In this document: one piece after another, positions 14,164-22,337 of the stretch
Layout: every line of letters begins with the position of its first letter
Numbering within the stretch: position 1 is the stretch's first letter
Virus record (IMG/VR): IMGVR_UViG_3300042691_041667
Span: 1-51,879 of that record
Source of the DNA: a virus
DNA length: 51,879 nt
Direction: 5' to 3' (one strand)
Made by a program: the position numbers and the translations under genes
Notes under the pieces: model-generated
What the model saw: the letters and a program-made list of their open reading frames with translations, nothing else
Told to the model about the DNA's origin: nothing
Databases searched by the model: none

Positions 14164-14359
14164 CCATTGATTCAATGCTTTCGCAACGCATCAAGATGTC
14201 AGAGATAGTGCCAATGGTTACGGCATGTTCAGACCGTGCAGCAAAAGCAAGGGCATCACGCAGGTGATTGACTGCCTGGTTGACTGAATCCTTCACCTGC
14301 GTCGAGAGAGCCATCTGCGATTCCGTTGGTTGTTTCGTCAGTATAAAGGTTGTTGTCAT
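14093..14359 (-). CDS. Hypothetical 88-residue helical protein
   Basis: This protein (MTTTFILTKQPTESQMALST...) is helical after residue 20 with VKDSVNQAVNHLRDALAF and ISDILMRCESIESMDEIMQK. It overlaps its neighbours at both ends, as is common in this stretch of short minus-strand genes. A later ATG (MALSTQ) is possible. No family is recognised. Confidence 0.5.
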   Translation of the reverse strand: MTTTFILTKQPTESQMALSTQVKDSVNQAVNHLRDALAFAARSEHAVTIGTISDILMRCESIESMDEIMQKFGNKADPSSSRSFKDFE

Positions 14360-14462
14360 TTGCTTGTCTCGATAGCAATAAACTTTCTAGAAGTTTGTTG
14401 TGATTTGCGACCAGGGACTTACCCTCTTCTATCGCTTGTACATAGTCTGGCAGCTTTTCCAT
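14256..14462 (-). CDS. Hypothetical 68-residue acidic protein
   Basis: The short protein starts MEKLPDYVQAIEEGKSLVAN and ends in a Gly/Ser-rich acidic tail. It overlaps the following gene by about 100 nt in a different frame, so one of the two starts may be wrong. It lies 40 bp downstream of the stop of the glycosyltransferase gene. No family is recognised. Confidence 0.45.
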   Translation of the reverse strand: MEKLPDYVQAIEEGKSLVANHNKLLESLLLSRQANDNNLYTDETTNGIADGSLDAGEGFSQPGSQSPA

Positions 14463-14505
14463 TTAAATCAAATACGGAGAACGTGAATAAACAATACGGT
14501 TTACC

Positions 14506-15243
14506 TTAGTTCCCGAGGTGGGTAAGAAGGATATTGTACAGCCCAATACAGCTGTACCCACGCATTGAAAACTCATAACAGATGTTAGTGGTGTCGCAGT
14601 CCCAGGACTCAGTCAACGGGTTGATGCCGGAGAAACGGGCGCCTTCCGCAAAGGGACGTGCGTAGTACACGCAAAAACAGTTGAAGGTTGCAGCTACACC
14701 AAGGCGGGGCGGCATCTCAAAAATACGTGGGCCTTTGAAGATGTCATCCTCGGCGGCAAGGCGTGTAGCCCAGCTGTCATAAATCCAACGATGACTTTGC
14801 ACATCCATGGGATGCACGCTATAAGGAGAAGCAATGTCATCATCAACCCAAAAGAGCTGGCTAATTTCTTCGGGGTCGAAGTCAATGTCGGGTTCAATGA
14901 ACACAACTTTGTTGTAGTACTTGAGCCCAACTTCTTGCTCAGCTTTTTCCAGGCATTCGTTGCGGGCCTCAGCTAGATACTTAACGCGATCCTCTGCACG
15001 CACTGATCCAAAGTAGGGCCAGTCTTTTTTGACGCATTGGATCCATACATTGTTAAGTTCTTCTTTTAGCTCAGGCTCAATTGATTGCAAATACTCAACA
15101 CTGCCATCGGTTGAGTCGTTCTCAAACACAGATAGGTCAAAGGTGATGCCAGGATTTTCATCCTTAAGGCAAAGGATCTGGTCCTTCCACCCAAACAGGA
15201 ATGGTTCCCTGTTGCGAATGATGCTACAAATTAGTACTCGCAT
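14506..15243 (-). CDS. GT69/CAP59-like glycosyltransferase
   Basis: The 245-residue protein has the features of the CAP59-like mannosyltransferase group: IIRNREPFLFGWKDQI near the start, ENDSTDGSVEYLQS, DRVKYLAEARNECLEKAEQ, and VVFIEPDIDFDPEEISQLF, an acidic metal-binding region. It should transfer a sugar from a nucleotide donor to a glycan. Its ATG lies directly at the stop of the sugar dehydratase gene, so both come from one minus-strand transcript. Together with the gmd and dehydratase genes, it could attach a modified mannose-derived sugar to a phage or host glycan. The substrate cannot be read from sequence. Confidence 0.65.
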   Translation of the reverse strand: MRVLICSIIRNREPFLFGWKDQILCLKDENPGITFDLSVFENDSTDGSVEYLQSIEPELKEELNNVWIQCVKKDWPYFGSVRAEDRVKYLAEARNECLEKAEQEVGLKYYNKVVFIEPDIDFDPEEISQLFWVDDDIASPYSVHPMDVQSHRWIYDSWATRLAAEDDIFKGPRIFEMPPRLGVAATFNCFCVYYARPFAEGARFSGINPLTESWDCDTTNICYEFSMRGYSCIGLYNILLTHLGN

Positions 15244-16421
15244 CAGAATGCCTCGTATTGATCCAGTGCCTTAGACAGTTCTTTGATGTCAGCTTCTTTG
15301 ATGAAGTGATTGTTGCCGATGTAGAACGAATGGGTATGCATCCGCTCACTATTGGGGAGAGCAATTAAAGAGTTGTAGTCTTCCATGAAGGGCTGACGTA
15401 GAAGGTTGCCCACCAAGAACGGTCGCGTCTCAATACCAATCAACTGAAGAAAATTTTTGATTTCAGCGGCTGCCTTAGATTCTTTGCAATGGAACGGAAG
15501 GGTCATTGCACTGTTGCCGGTAGGTTCTGGCAGGGTATCGAACCAAGAGCGGCCAATCATTTCTTCCCTGAACAGCGCATAGTTTTTATTGCGTTGCTCA
15601 TTCCAACTGTCAAGTTTCTTGAGTTGGACGCGCCCCAGGACTGCCCCTGTTTCTACGTTGCGGAAGTTGTAACCCTTGGTGGGGAAAAGGAAGGTGGGGT
15701 CAACATCCGGATACTTCTCTTGGATTTGGCTCCGGTAAGACGGCAGCATCTCACGCGATAAACCGTGAGAACGCTTGGCACGCAACAGGTTGTAAAGACC
15801 TTCGTCCTGCACACAAACCATTCCACCCTCAACGGTGGTCATGTGGTGGCCAAAGTAAAAGGAGAAGGTGGAGCCAATACCTGTGTTGCCGACCTTCACA
15901 TTTGTTTTGGCATCACGAGCACCGTGAGATTCACAGCAGTCTTCAATGATGGTCGCATTGGGCCACAGCTCTTTGATCCTGCCCATGTCATTGGAGATTC
16001 CCAAGACGTGCGTCAGGTAAACGATGTCGGGCTCTAGACCTTTTGAGGCAAGGTCCTCGGCTGACTCTTTGGTTGGGCTGTAGGTTTCATAGTCAATGTC
16101 GTAGAAATATACGTTGTGATGTTGTTGACAAAAAGTTGAGATGTTAGTAGCCCAGTTGATGGCTGGTGCAAAGATTGTTAGCTGCTTCTTGCCAGGGAAG
16201 TAATACTCGTGTACTGCGTCCAGCAGTAGGAAGTTGGCAACGGATCCGTTGGCTACATACAGAGAGTACGGCACCCCTTGCCATTCACTCCATTCGTTTT
16301 CAAACTGGCGGCACTCAGGGCCATTGGTGAAACGGTCAGAAGTCAGGATGAATTTTGCCAGCGTCAGGCGCTCCTTCCAGCCAATTGTGTTTTGTTGGAG
16401 CGGCCAGTTGAACAGCATCAT
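15243..16421 (-). CDS. PLP-dependent sugar 3-dehydratase (ColD-like member of the DegT/DnrJ/EryC1 family)
   Basis: The 392-residue protein has the DegT/DnrJ/EryC1 fold: FTNGPECRQFENEWSEWQGV and YSLYVANGSVANFLLLDAV near the start, IIEDCCESHGA in the middle. At the place where aminotransferases have the PLP-binding lysine it reads TFSFYFGHHMTTVEGGMV, with histidine instead. That change is known from ColD, which removes the 3-hydroxyl of GDP-4-keto-6-deoxymannose, and from RfbH-type dehydratases. The divergent gmd gene makes exactly the ColD substrate. The length matches the family. This supports a 3,6-dideoxysugar pathway, though the final epimerase/reductase is not in the window. Confidence 0.75.
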   Translation of the reverse strand: MMLFNWPLQQNTIGWKERLTLAKFILTSDRFTNGPECRQFENEWSEWQGVPYSLYVANGSVANFLLLDAVHEYYFPGKKQLTIFAPAINWATNISTFCQQHHNVYFYDIDYETYSPTKESAEDLASKGLEPDIVYLTHVLGISNDMGRIKELWPNATIIEDCCESHGARDAKTNVKVGNTGIGSTFSFYFGHHMTTVEGGMVCVQDEGLYNLLRAKRSHGLSREMLPSYRSQIQEKYPDVDPTFLFPTKGYNFRNVETGAVLGRVQLKKLDSWNEQRNKNYALFREEMIGRSWFDTLPEPTGNSAMTLPFHCKESKAAAEIKNFLQLIGIETRPFLVGNLLRQPFMEDYNSLIALPNSERMHTHSFYIGNNHFIKEADIKELSKALDQYEAF

Positions 16422-16440
16422 GACTAAGCGTTGTTTTAAT

Positions 16441-16455
16441 GGTTATACTTTAACC
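16441..16455. promoter_or_regulatory. Palindrome between divergent sugar genes
   Basis: GGTTA TACTT TAACC forms a 5-bp inverted repeat in the 49-bp gap between the dehydratase gene and gmd. It contains TATACT, a good -10 box for the plus strand. A regulator binding here could control both directions. No convincing -35 box is seen for either. Confidence 0.4.
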
Positions 16456-16470
16456 ACGCAGATATGGCAA

Positions 16471-17493
16471 ATGAAACGCGCACTGATCACCGGCATTACT
16501 GGCCAAGACGGCTCGTATTTGGCACGCAACCTAATCGACAATGGCTACAAAGTTTGTGGTGTTGTCCGGAACCACACGCTACCCAACCATCTCGAGAAAC
16601 TGAAATGGGCTTTTGGCGGGGAGCTGCCAGGGGATGTGTCGGTTGAGTACTCGGATCTGACTGATGCACCTTCTTTGACCAGGGTGATCCAGGACTTTGC
16701 TCCTGATGAGGTGTACAATCTGGCTGCCCAGAGTCATGTGGGTGTCAGCTTTAAGTCGCCCGTCAGCACGGCAGCGGCAAACGCTATTGGTGTCATGAAT
16801 GTTCTGGAGGCATGCAGAGCGGGGGCATCTAGTCCACGTTTCTACCAAGCTTCTACCTCCGAGATGTTTGGGAAAGTCAAATCGTTTCCACAAGATGAAG
16901 AAACTGGTTTCTATCCCAGAAGTCCTTACGGTGTCGCCAAATTGTTTGGCTATTGGCTAACCGTCAATTACCGCGAGAGCTACGACATGTTTGGTGCCAA
17001 TGGCATCCTATTCAATCATGAAAGCCCCATCCGTGGTGATAACTTTGTAACCAAGAAGGTGACCAAAGGATTAGTTGCTGTAATGCGCAATAAAATCCCT
17101 GTGCTGGAGCTTGGGAACCTGGAAGCTAAACGCGACTGGGGGCACGCGAAAGATTATGTGGAGGCTATGCGGCTGATCCTCCAGCAAGAAACGCCCCAAG
17201 ACTATGTGATTGCAACGGGTATCCAGCACAGCGTCCGACAGTTTTGTGAGATTGCTGCTGACTACCTGGATCTGGAACTGGAGTGGCAAGGGGAAGGTGT
17301 CAATGAAATTGGGTACAGCCATAAGCTAGGCAAAACAATCATTGCTATCAACCCACAGTTCTACCGTCCAGCTGAAGTCGACACTCTCCTGGGTGATTGC
17401 ACCAAGGCGTATCGGGAGCTTGGTTGGGAACCGCGCATTGGCTTTGAAGACCTTGTGAAGGAAATGATTACCTACGATTTGGCAACCGTCTAA
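16471..17493 (+). CDS. gmd: GDP-mannose 4,6-dehydratase
   Basis: The 340-residue protein is a short-chain dehydrogenase/reductase of the GMD type. It has the nucleotide-binding GITGQDGSYLARNLID at residue 7, ASTSEMFGKV in the active-site region, and the catalytic YxxxK in SPYGVAKLFGYW, followed by LFNHESPIRGDNFVTKK. It converts GDP-D-mannose to GDP-4-keto-6-deoxy-D-mannose using bound NADP. The start at 16471 gives MKRALITGITGQDG, the normal N-terminus; the open frame upstream to 16234 is antisense to the dehydratase gene and not coding. gmd genes are known among cyanophage metabolic genes. Its stop overlaps the converging gene by a few bases. Confidence 0.92.
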   Translation: MKRALITGITGQDGSYLARNLIDNGYKVCGVVRNHTLPNHLEKLKWAFGGELPGDVSVEYSDLTDAPSLTRVIQDFAPDEVYNLAAQSHVGVSFKSPVSTAAANAIGVMNVLEACRAGASSPRFYQASTSEMFGKVKSFPQDEETGFYPRSPYGVAKLFGYWLTVNYRESYDMFGANGILFNHESPIRGDNFVTKKVTKGLVAVMRNKIPVLELGNLEAKRDWGHAKDYVEAMRLILQQETPQDYVIATGIQHSVRQFCEIAADYLDLELEWQGEGVNEIGYSHKLGKTIIAINPQFYRPAEVDTLLGDCTKAYRELGWEPRIGFEDLVKEMITYDLATV

Positions 17494-17690
17494 AGGTCAA
17501 CGCGTAAATAGGGCTCGCCTTCTTGGGTTAAACAATCCTCGAAGGCGTTTGCCTTTGCTGTGTCCACGTCATCAAAGGCCACACCATTCCTGCTGCGATG
17601 CTCAAGCTTTATGAATGACTTGAGATCAATACTTGGGTCACAGTAATAAAAACGAGTAATGTTGCAAGCCATGCCAAAAGCGCAATCCAT
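17490..17690 (-). CDS. Hypothetical 66-residue protein
   Basis: This small protein (MDCAFGMACNITRFYYCDPS...) has four cysteines and a charged C-terminal half ending TQEGEPYLRVDL. It converges with gmd and overlaps its stop. A TTG at 17747 and an ATG at 17672 are other possible starts. No family is recognised. Confidence 0.45.
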   Translation of the reverse strand: MDCAFGMACNITRFYYCDPSIDLKSFIKLEHRSRNGVAFDDVDTAKANAFEDCLTQEGEPYLRVDL

Positions 17691-17772
17691 TTGATCTTGA
17701 TGCAAGTCCAGGTAATTTGCAACAAAACCCCCAGGCAGGACAACCAACCCTCAATGCCCAGTCGGATTTTTG

Positions 17773-17862
17773 TCAGTGGATCCAATGGGGTGCTAGCTGA
17801 CTGATCGATGCCACAAGCATAGCCAACAATATTGTCAAAACAACGAGCTTAAAATCTTCCAT
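17773..17862 (-). CDS. 29-residue membrane peptide
   Basis: The frame encodes a 29-residue peptide that is almost all one hydrophobic helix, MEDFKLVVLTILLAMLVASI plus a short polar tail. It lies in the gap between 17690 and 17911, divergent from the nuclease gene. The helix supports a real peptide, but a frame this short can occur by chance. Confidence 0.35.
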   Translation of the reverse strand: MEDFKLVVLTILLAMLVASISQLAPHWIH

Positions 17863-17869
17863 TCTTAGT

Positions 17870-17910
17870 TTGAAACCTGTTATATTGTAGCTAATATACA
17901 AAACCTGTTA
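17870..17910 (+). promoter_or_regulatory. Promoter with direct-repeat operator upstream of the nuclease gene
   Basis: TTGAAA (17870-17875) and TAATAT (17892-17897) are 16 bp apart, with a predicted start only about 7 nt before the ATG. The 10-bp repeat AAACCTGTTA occurs at 17873-17882, overlapping the -35 box, and again at 17901-17910, directly before the ATG. Two half-sites one promoter length apart look like an operator. Confidence 0.55.
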
Positions 17911-18765
17911 ATGGTTGCTAAACTGAATACATCAGATCCTTGGATTGACGCCAAGGACCAGCAACCAGAAATGATGCGGTCTATTAATAGGACCGCTGCC
18001 AGAATTACGCTTAACGGAAAACGTCATTACACGACGCCGTTACCCACTGGACCAGCGCCGTCCGTAACTACTATCATTAGTGAAACAGCTTCCGAAGCAA
18101 ACAAGCGGAAGCTCGAAATGTGGTCTAAAAATAATCCAGGTGTCAAAGAACAAGCAGCCGAGCGGGGCACTGCCATTCACTATGGTATGGAGCAGTACCT
18201 CAAAGGGAACAAGACTCCGGAAATCAAAGATGAATATTCGGACTTTTGGGCTGGCATGCCGGCAATTCTGGATCAATTCCAGGAAATCCTTTGGGCCGAG
18301 TCTCCGGTTCTGGATAAGTTTGACTTCACTATTGGCGCTGATGACGTTGCTCGCGTCTGGGGTTGTGACGGAGAAGGACGCTCTTGGGCTGGTGCTCCTG
18401 ATATTATTGCTGTGGCTAACAATAAACTGACGCTTGCTGACCTAAAGACCAGCGTCAAACCCTACAGTCGCAAGTGGCCCAAAGACTTAGAGAAGGGCAC
18501 GCCTGAGTGGCGTGATCTCTTAGGTGGGCATCTGAAATTTAAAAAGACTTGCAAGCAGCTCGCTGCGTACGATATCGCTATTGAACAGACCCTTGGCATG
18601 AGAGTACAACAGGCGGCAATCTTGGTGTCGACGCCTGTTCGTACTCAAGTCTTCAAGATCTCCAGGCGCTTCCTGGATTCCCTAAGAGAAGATTGGCTGA
18701 AGATCGTTGCCGAATACTACAGCCAAATTGAAAATTGCAATGTTTATGATCCAGATTTAATTTAA
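17911..18765 (+). CDS. RecB-family (PD-(D/E)XK) exonuclease
   Basis: The 284-residue protein shows the ordered motifs of RecB-like nucleases: a helix motif RGTAIHYGMEQYLKGN at about residue 86, WAGAPDIIAVANN with the metal-binding aspartate, LTLADLKTSVKPY with the DxK pair at about 176, and KQLAAYDIAIEQTLG with the QxxxY motif. It should degrade or resect DNA during phage replication, recombination or host genome breakdown. It stands alone on the plus strand behind its own promoter with a repeated operator-like sequence and a very short leader. The length is normal for phage members of this family. Confidence 0.8.
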   Translation: MVAKLNTSDPWIDAKDQQPEMMRSINRTAARITLNGKRHYTTPLPTGPAPSVTTIISETASEANKRKLEMWSKNNPGVKEQAAERGTAIHYGMEQYLKGNKTPEIKDEYSDFWAGMPAILDQFQEILWAESPVLDKFDFTIGADDVARVWGCDGEGRSWAGAPDIIAVANNKLTLADLKTSVKPYSRKWPKDLEKGTPEWRDLLGGHLKFKKTCKQLAAYDIAIEQTLGMRVQQAAILVSTPVRTQVFKISRRFLDSLREDWLKIVAEYYSQIENCNVYDPDLI

Positions 18766-18772
18766 ATCCGGC

Positions 18773-19195
18773 TCAGCGCTTAGCCCCTGGTTTAGGCTTA
18801 TTGCCAATACCAACAGTGCGGCTGCCACCGATACCGCCAGTCCGACTACCGACATTTGCACTGCCAAGCCCAAGTCCTGCTCTACCAAGACGATTTGAAT
18901 AACGCTTATCGTTATTCATCCCAGCTTCTTTCATAGCTGCTTTTTGTGCAGGTGTATAAGTGCGTGGCGGACCGGCAAGGTCAAAAGAAGGAGTTGGAAC
19001 GGGTGCAGGAGTAGGGGTTGGCCCTGCACTTTTAGGTGTTTTACTTGGCGCGTTTGGTGGGGTTGGGGGCGTAGGTTTTGTGGCACCGCGAACAACTTTT
19101 TTCCCGCGAGGCTTAGGCATACTTTTTTTGCCGCCTGCTTTATCAACAGAGGAAGGGCCTGCTTTTTTGTTGCCGCCTGTACTTTGATTACGCAT
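18773..19195 (-). CDS. Low-complexity Pro/Lys/Gly-rich basic protein
   Basis: The 140-residue protein begins MRNQSTGGNKKAG and is strongly basic, with a proline-rich middle (TPTPAPVPTPSFDLAGPPRT) and a glycine-rich end with repeated GSRTGGIGGSRTVGIG. Such disordered basic proteins are common in virions and scaffolds. No family is recognised. An in-frame start at 19213 would add six residues. It converges on the nuclease gene, 7 nt from its stop. Confidence 0.5.
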   Translation of the reverse strand: MRNQSTGGNKKAGPSSVDKAGGKKSMPKPRGKKVVRGATKPTPPTPPNAPSKTPKSAGPTPTPAPVPTPSFDLAGPPRTYTPAQKAAMKEAGMNNDKRYSNRLGRAGLGLGSANVGSRTGGIGGSRTVGIGNKPKPGAKR

Positions 19196-19272
19196 GTTAA
19201 TGCTTCGTATCAACTAATTATATCAACAATATTTAAAGTAGATTAAATTCAAAGTGTTGAAGCCGTTAAGCA

Positions 19273-19455
19273 ATGGGTTACGATCCAGGAGATCCTGCAG
19301 TGCGTCGCAAGCAACACGCCTGGTCTGTTGCGTGTTCATCCTCTATCCAGACGAGGGAGGATCCTCTTCTGATTTACAACAGATTAATGAATCAGTTTGA
19401 GACCATTGATAAAGAAAAGCATATGTCTTTGAATGAGTCCAATAAGTCTAAGTAA
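19273..19455 (+). CDS. Hypothetical 60-residue protein
   Basis: The protein (MGYDPGDPAVRRKQHAWSVA...) is basic and polar, without recognisable motifs. It lies upstream of the primase operon on the same strand. The reading frame is short, and support is limited to a clean ATG and the absence of a better frame here. Confidence 0.4.
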   Translation: MGYDPGDPAVRRKQHAWSVACSSSIQTREDPLLIYNRLMNQFETIDKEKHMSLNESNKSK

Positions 19456-19522
19456 TTTTAGGAAACTGTAAAGGCTTGGCTGGATTGTTCGCCGTAGGAT
19501 GAGAAGACACTCAAGACAAGCC

Positions 19523-19554
19523 CTCCCGTGGAAATTCAAATTTTCATGGGGGAG
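19523..19554 (+). promoter_or_regulatory. Long hairpin upstream of the primase gene
   Basis: CTCCC (19523-19527) pairs with GGGAG (19550-19554), and GTGGAAA pairs with TTTTCAT (19541-19547) with two G-T pairs, around the loop TTCAAA; a two-base GG bulge separates the stems. No T-run follows, so it is not a terminator. The ATG of the next small gene (19546) lies in the right arm. Confidence 0.45.
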
Positions 19555-19713
19555 TGGATCAACGCACTCCAGCACCGCATGTCAGACGCGGTCGATGGAG
19601 ACTGCTTTTCTCTCCCCACCCCTATGCACCTTCACGCTTTTTTATTGCTTAAAGAGGCAAGCTTCCCCAATAAAAACTTTAAAGTAGAAGTCCGACAGGA
19701 GTCCCAGGTATGA
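19546..19713 (+). CDS. Hypothetical 55-residue protein leading into the primase gene
   Basis: The frame reads MGEWINALQHRMSDAVDGDC and continues PTPMHLHAFLLLKEASFPNK, with its stop overlapping the primase ATG (ATGA). A GTG at 19528 would add six residues. The start codon lies within a strong hairpin, so translation may be controlled and, through coupling, also affect the primase. No family is recognised. Confidence 0.5.
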   Translation: MGEWINALQHRMSDAVDGDCFSLPTPMHLHAFLLLKEASFPNKNFKVEVRQESQV

Positions 19714-22337
19714 CCAATACCAATCAGCAAGCTCTCAAGCCTGGTGAAATCAAGCTTGATTACATTCCTGTCGACTGGCCCTTGACCCCTTTGGGTCCGA
19801 ACAAAGATCCGTATGTGGCTGGCTGGCAAAAAAAGCCTTTTAGTCCCCAGGAAATTGAAGAGGAGATCCTGGGTGGGCGCTGCAAAGCTGTTGGCTTACT
19901 TGGCGGTCCGGTCTACAACCACCCCTATGGTTTTGTTTGGGTTGATGTCGATGGTCCTACCGTCTACCAACTCATCGAGGAACTCTCGGAGCTTCCCTTT
20001 GATCAGGCACTTCCACAAACCTTAACAATTCTTAGCGGGAAGGAGGGGCGTGAGCGGAAGCTGTACAAGCTTTCCCGCGATCAGCACAAACAATTCATCC
20101 GAAACAAGTACACCTGGCACTCTGAAGGACCCAAGGAAAAGCTGGAAATTCTGTGGAAGCGGCACCAAGGTGTGTTAATGGGCTTGCACCCAGAAACATC
20201 CGGTTACTTCACCGCTCCAGACCAGGGGTTTGAGTGGATTGAAAACCTGCCTGAGTTTCCGGACTGGTTACTGAATGCCATCGTTCAAAAGAATGTTAAG
20301 CAAGGGGTGCCGGCAAAAGAAACAACGCGCATCATCGGACCTTCCTTTGCAATCAACGCTGAAATTTCCCTTGAGCGGGACATGCAGCTTGCATTGGAAG
20401 CAATGTGGGGCATGCCACCAGAAGCAACAGATGATTACGACATCTGGATCACGGTTGGCCAGTCGCTTCATTCACTAGATGAATCTCTGCTGGATCATTG
20501 GGATGAATGGTCTCGGCAATCTGATAAGTATCGGGATGGGGAGTGCCAGCGGCGTTGGCTTTCCTTCTCGAAAGGTGGTGGTCGCAGCATTGGTTCCATC
20601 GTTCACGTCGCCAAAGAGAACGGTTGGAAGCCGTCTGAAAACCACAAAGCAATGAATGTAGATGATGCCATGCTTGATCACGTGTCCAAACTATTAACAG
20701 AACTGGAAGACGACTTGGGTCTTAACACGCCAGAAACTAGTGAATCTCTGAGGCAAGCGCCGGCAACCGGTCGGCAGCGCCGTACTGATTTTGCGGATAA
20801 GCAAGGGAAAAGCCAAAAATCTCGCAATCCTTCTTCCGATGTAATTACTGGTATCCTCCTGCAGGACTACAAAGGTAACCTTCGCTATAGCCAAGCCCAT
20901 GGCGCATTTTTCATGTATGAATACCAGCGGAAGGGACTGTGGTCACAGCTTTCTGAATATGAAGTAAAGGGCGATATCAAAGGCCGTCTGGATGCCATCA
21001 AAGAAGGCTTGTTGCACAGCGGCTATTCCATGAATCTGATCTCAGATTTGATGGAGCAGTTGCGTATCTCCACCATCTTTGATGACTGGTATGAAGGCAA
21101 CGACCACCTGCTGTTTATGAACGGCATCTTAAAGGTAGACACACGGGAACTTCTTCCCTTCAACCGGGAGATGTACATCACGCAACAGCTGCCATACGAA
21201 TACGATCCTTATGCCACTTGCGAATCAATTGTTAAATGGCTAAAGAGCACGCAACATGACAGCTGGGGTCGTGTCCAGGTACTGAGGGCTTGGCTGCGGG
21301 CAGTGCTACTCAGCCACTCCGACATCCAAAAGTTTGTTGAGATTGTAGGCCCAGGTAAATCAGGTAAGTCCACCTACAGCAACCTTGCCCACGCATTGGT
21401 TGGTGATGACAATGCCATGATCTCCTCGCTAGAGCATCTGGAGAAGAACAGGTTTGAGACCGCCAACTTGTATAAGAAAAAACTACTGCTCTTCAATGAC
21501 GTGGAGCGTTACGGTGGCTCGGTCTCTGTCCTTAAGGCAATCACGGGACGTGACTTGATCCGTAACGAAAGAAAGTTTCAGGCGGGTAGCCAGAAACCGT
21601 TTAAGTTCAATGGACTTGTCATGATCACCGCCAATGAACCTATACAAACCACAGACCCAACTTCGGGCTTGGCTCGCCGTCGTCTTACTATCCCATTCGA
21701 TCAGCCTTTCACTGGTAGCTCCGCTGAGCAACGCACCCTTATCGATATGGATGATCGCGGTCATCCTTTCGGTGAGTTTGCGGCTCTGCTTCCTGGTCTC
21801 GTGAACTGGGTCTTGGATATGACGGAAGCTGAGATGCGTGAGTACCTGATGGAAACCAACCAGAAGGTCAGCTTCTTTGCTAAGCACCATAAGGAACAGA
21901 TCCTTAAGTCCAACCAGATCTTGGATTGGATGCAACATTGTGTGGTGTTTGACCCAGGTATCTCCACTCCTGTTGGTTTGGCTAAGCATGCGCCGGGAGG
22001 TGTATCAAACCTGTACATCAACTGGGATAAGTGGTTGTATGCCAGCTACTGCGAATTCTCCCGTGGTTCAAACAGCAACATCCTTGGTCGCAGCCGATTT
22101 GAATCCCTGCTTATGGACGTATGCGTTCATCAGCTCAAGCTGAATGTCTATCAATTTAAAAACAGTCGTGGCATGCGGGTAGTCAACATTGCTCTTCGGG
22201 CGTTTGGGCCCAAATATGAGCAATATCCTTCCCTTGTTGAGGTTGGGCTTAACAAAGAGGAATGGCGTACGTTCTACGGGGATATTATTGACAAGACATC
22301 TAATGCGACAATGGAAGAAGTGGGAGAAGAACTTTGA
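19710..22337 (+). CDS. Bifunctional primase-polymerase / D5-like helicase
   Basis: The 875-residue protein combines replication modules. The N-terminus has the archaeo-eukaryotic primase-polymerase pattern, with VWVDVDGP at about residue 73 as catalytic acids and TLTILSGKEGRERKL after it. A PriCT-like domain covers about 225-305 (DYDIWITVGQSLHSLDES, KGGGRSIGSIVHVAKENGW). The C-terminal half has a Walker A motif GPGKSGKST at about 545, an acidic Walker B-like LLLFNDVERYGG near 590, and ITANEPIQTTD near 640, as in D5-type superfamily 3 helicases. It should prime and unwind DNA at the replication fork. No DNA polymerase gene lies in the window. The following speD gene starts inside its stop codon. 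Confidence 0.85.
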   Translation: MTNTNQQALKPGEIKLDYIPVDWPLTPLGPNKDPYVAGWQKKPFSPQEIEEEILGGRCKAVGLLGGPVYNHPYGFVWVDVDGPTVYQLIEELSELPFDQALPQTLTILSGKEGRERKLYKLSRDQHKQFIRNKYTWHSEGPKEKLEILWKRHQGVLMGLHPETSGYFTAPDQGFEWIENLPEFPDWLLNAIVQKNVKQGVPAKETTRIIGPSFAINAEISLERDMQLALEAMWGMPPEATDDYDIWITVGQSLHSLDESLLDHWDEWSRQSDKYRDGECQRRWLSFSKGGGRSIGSIVHVAKENGWKPSENHKAMNVDDAMLDHVSKLLTELEDDLGLNTPETSESLRQAPATGRQRRTDFADKQGKSQKSRNPSSDVITGILLQDYKGNLRYSQAHGAFFMYEYQRKGLWSQLSEYEVKGDIKGRLDAIKEGLLHSGYSMNLISDLMEQLRISTIFDDWYEGNDHLLFMNGILKVDTRELLPFNREMYITQQLPYEYDPYATCESIVKWLKSTQHDSWGRVQVLRAWLRAVLLSHSDIQKFVEIVGPGKSGKSTYSNLAHALVGDDNAMISSLEHLEKNRFETANLYKKKLLLFNDVERYGGSVSVLKAITGRDLIRNERKFQAGSQKPFKFNGLVMITANEPIQTTDPTSGLARRRLTIPFDQPFTGSSAEQRTLIDMDDRGHPFGEFAALLPGLVNWVLDMTEAEMREYLMETNQKVSFFAKHHKEQILKSNQILDWMQHCVVFDPGISTPVGLAKHAPGGVSNLYINWDKWLYASYCEFSRGSNSNILGRSRFESLLMDVCVHQLKLNVYQFKNSRGMRVVNIALRAFGPKYEQYPSLVEVGLNKEEWRTFYGDIIDKTSNATMEEVGEEL

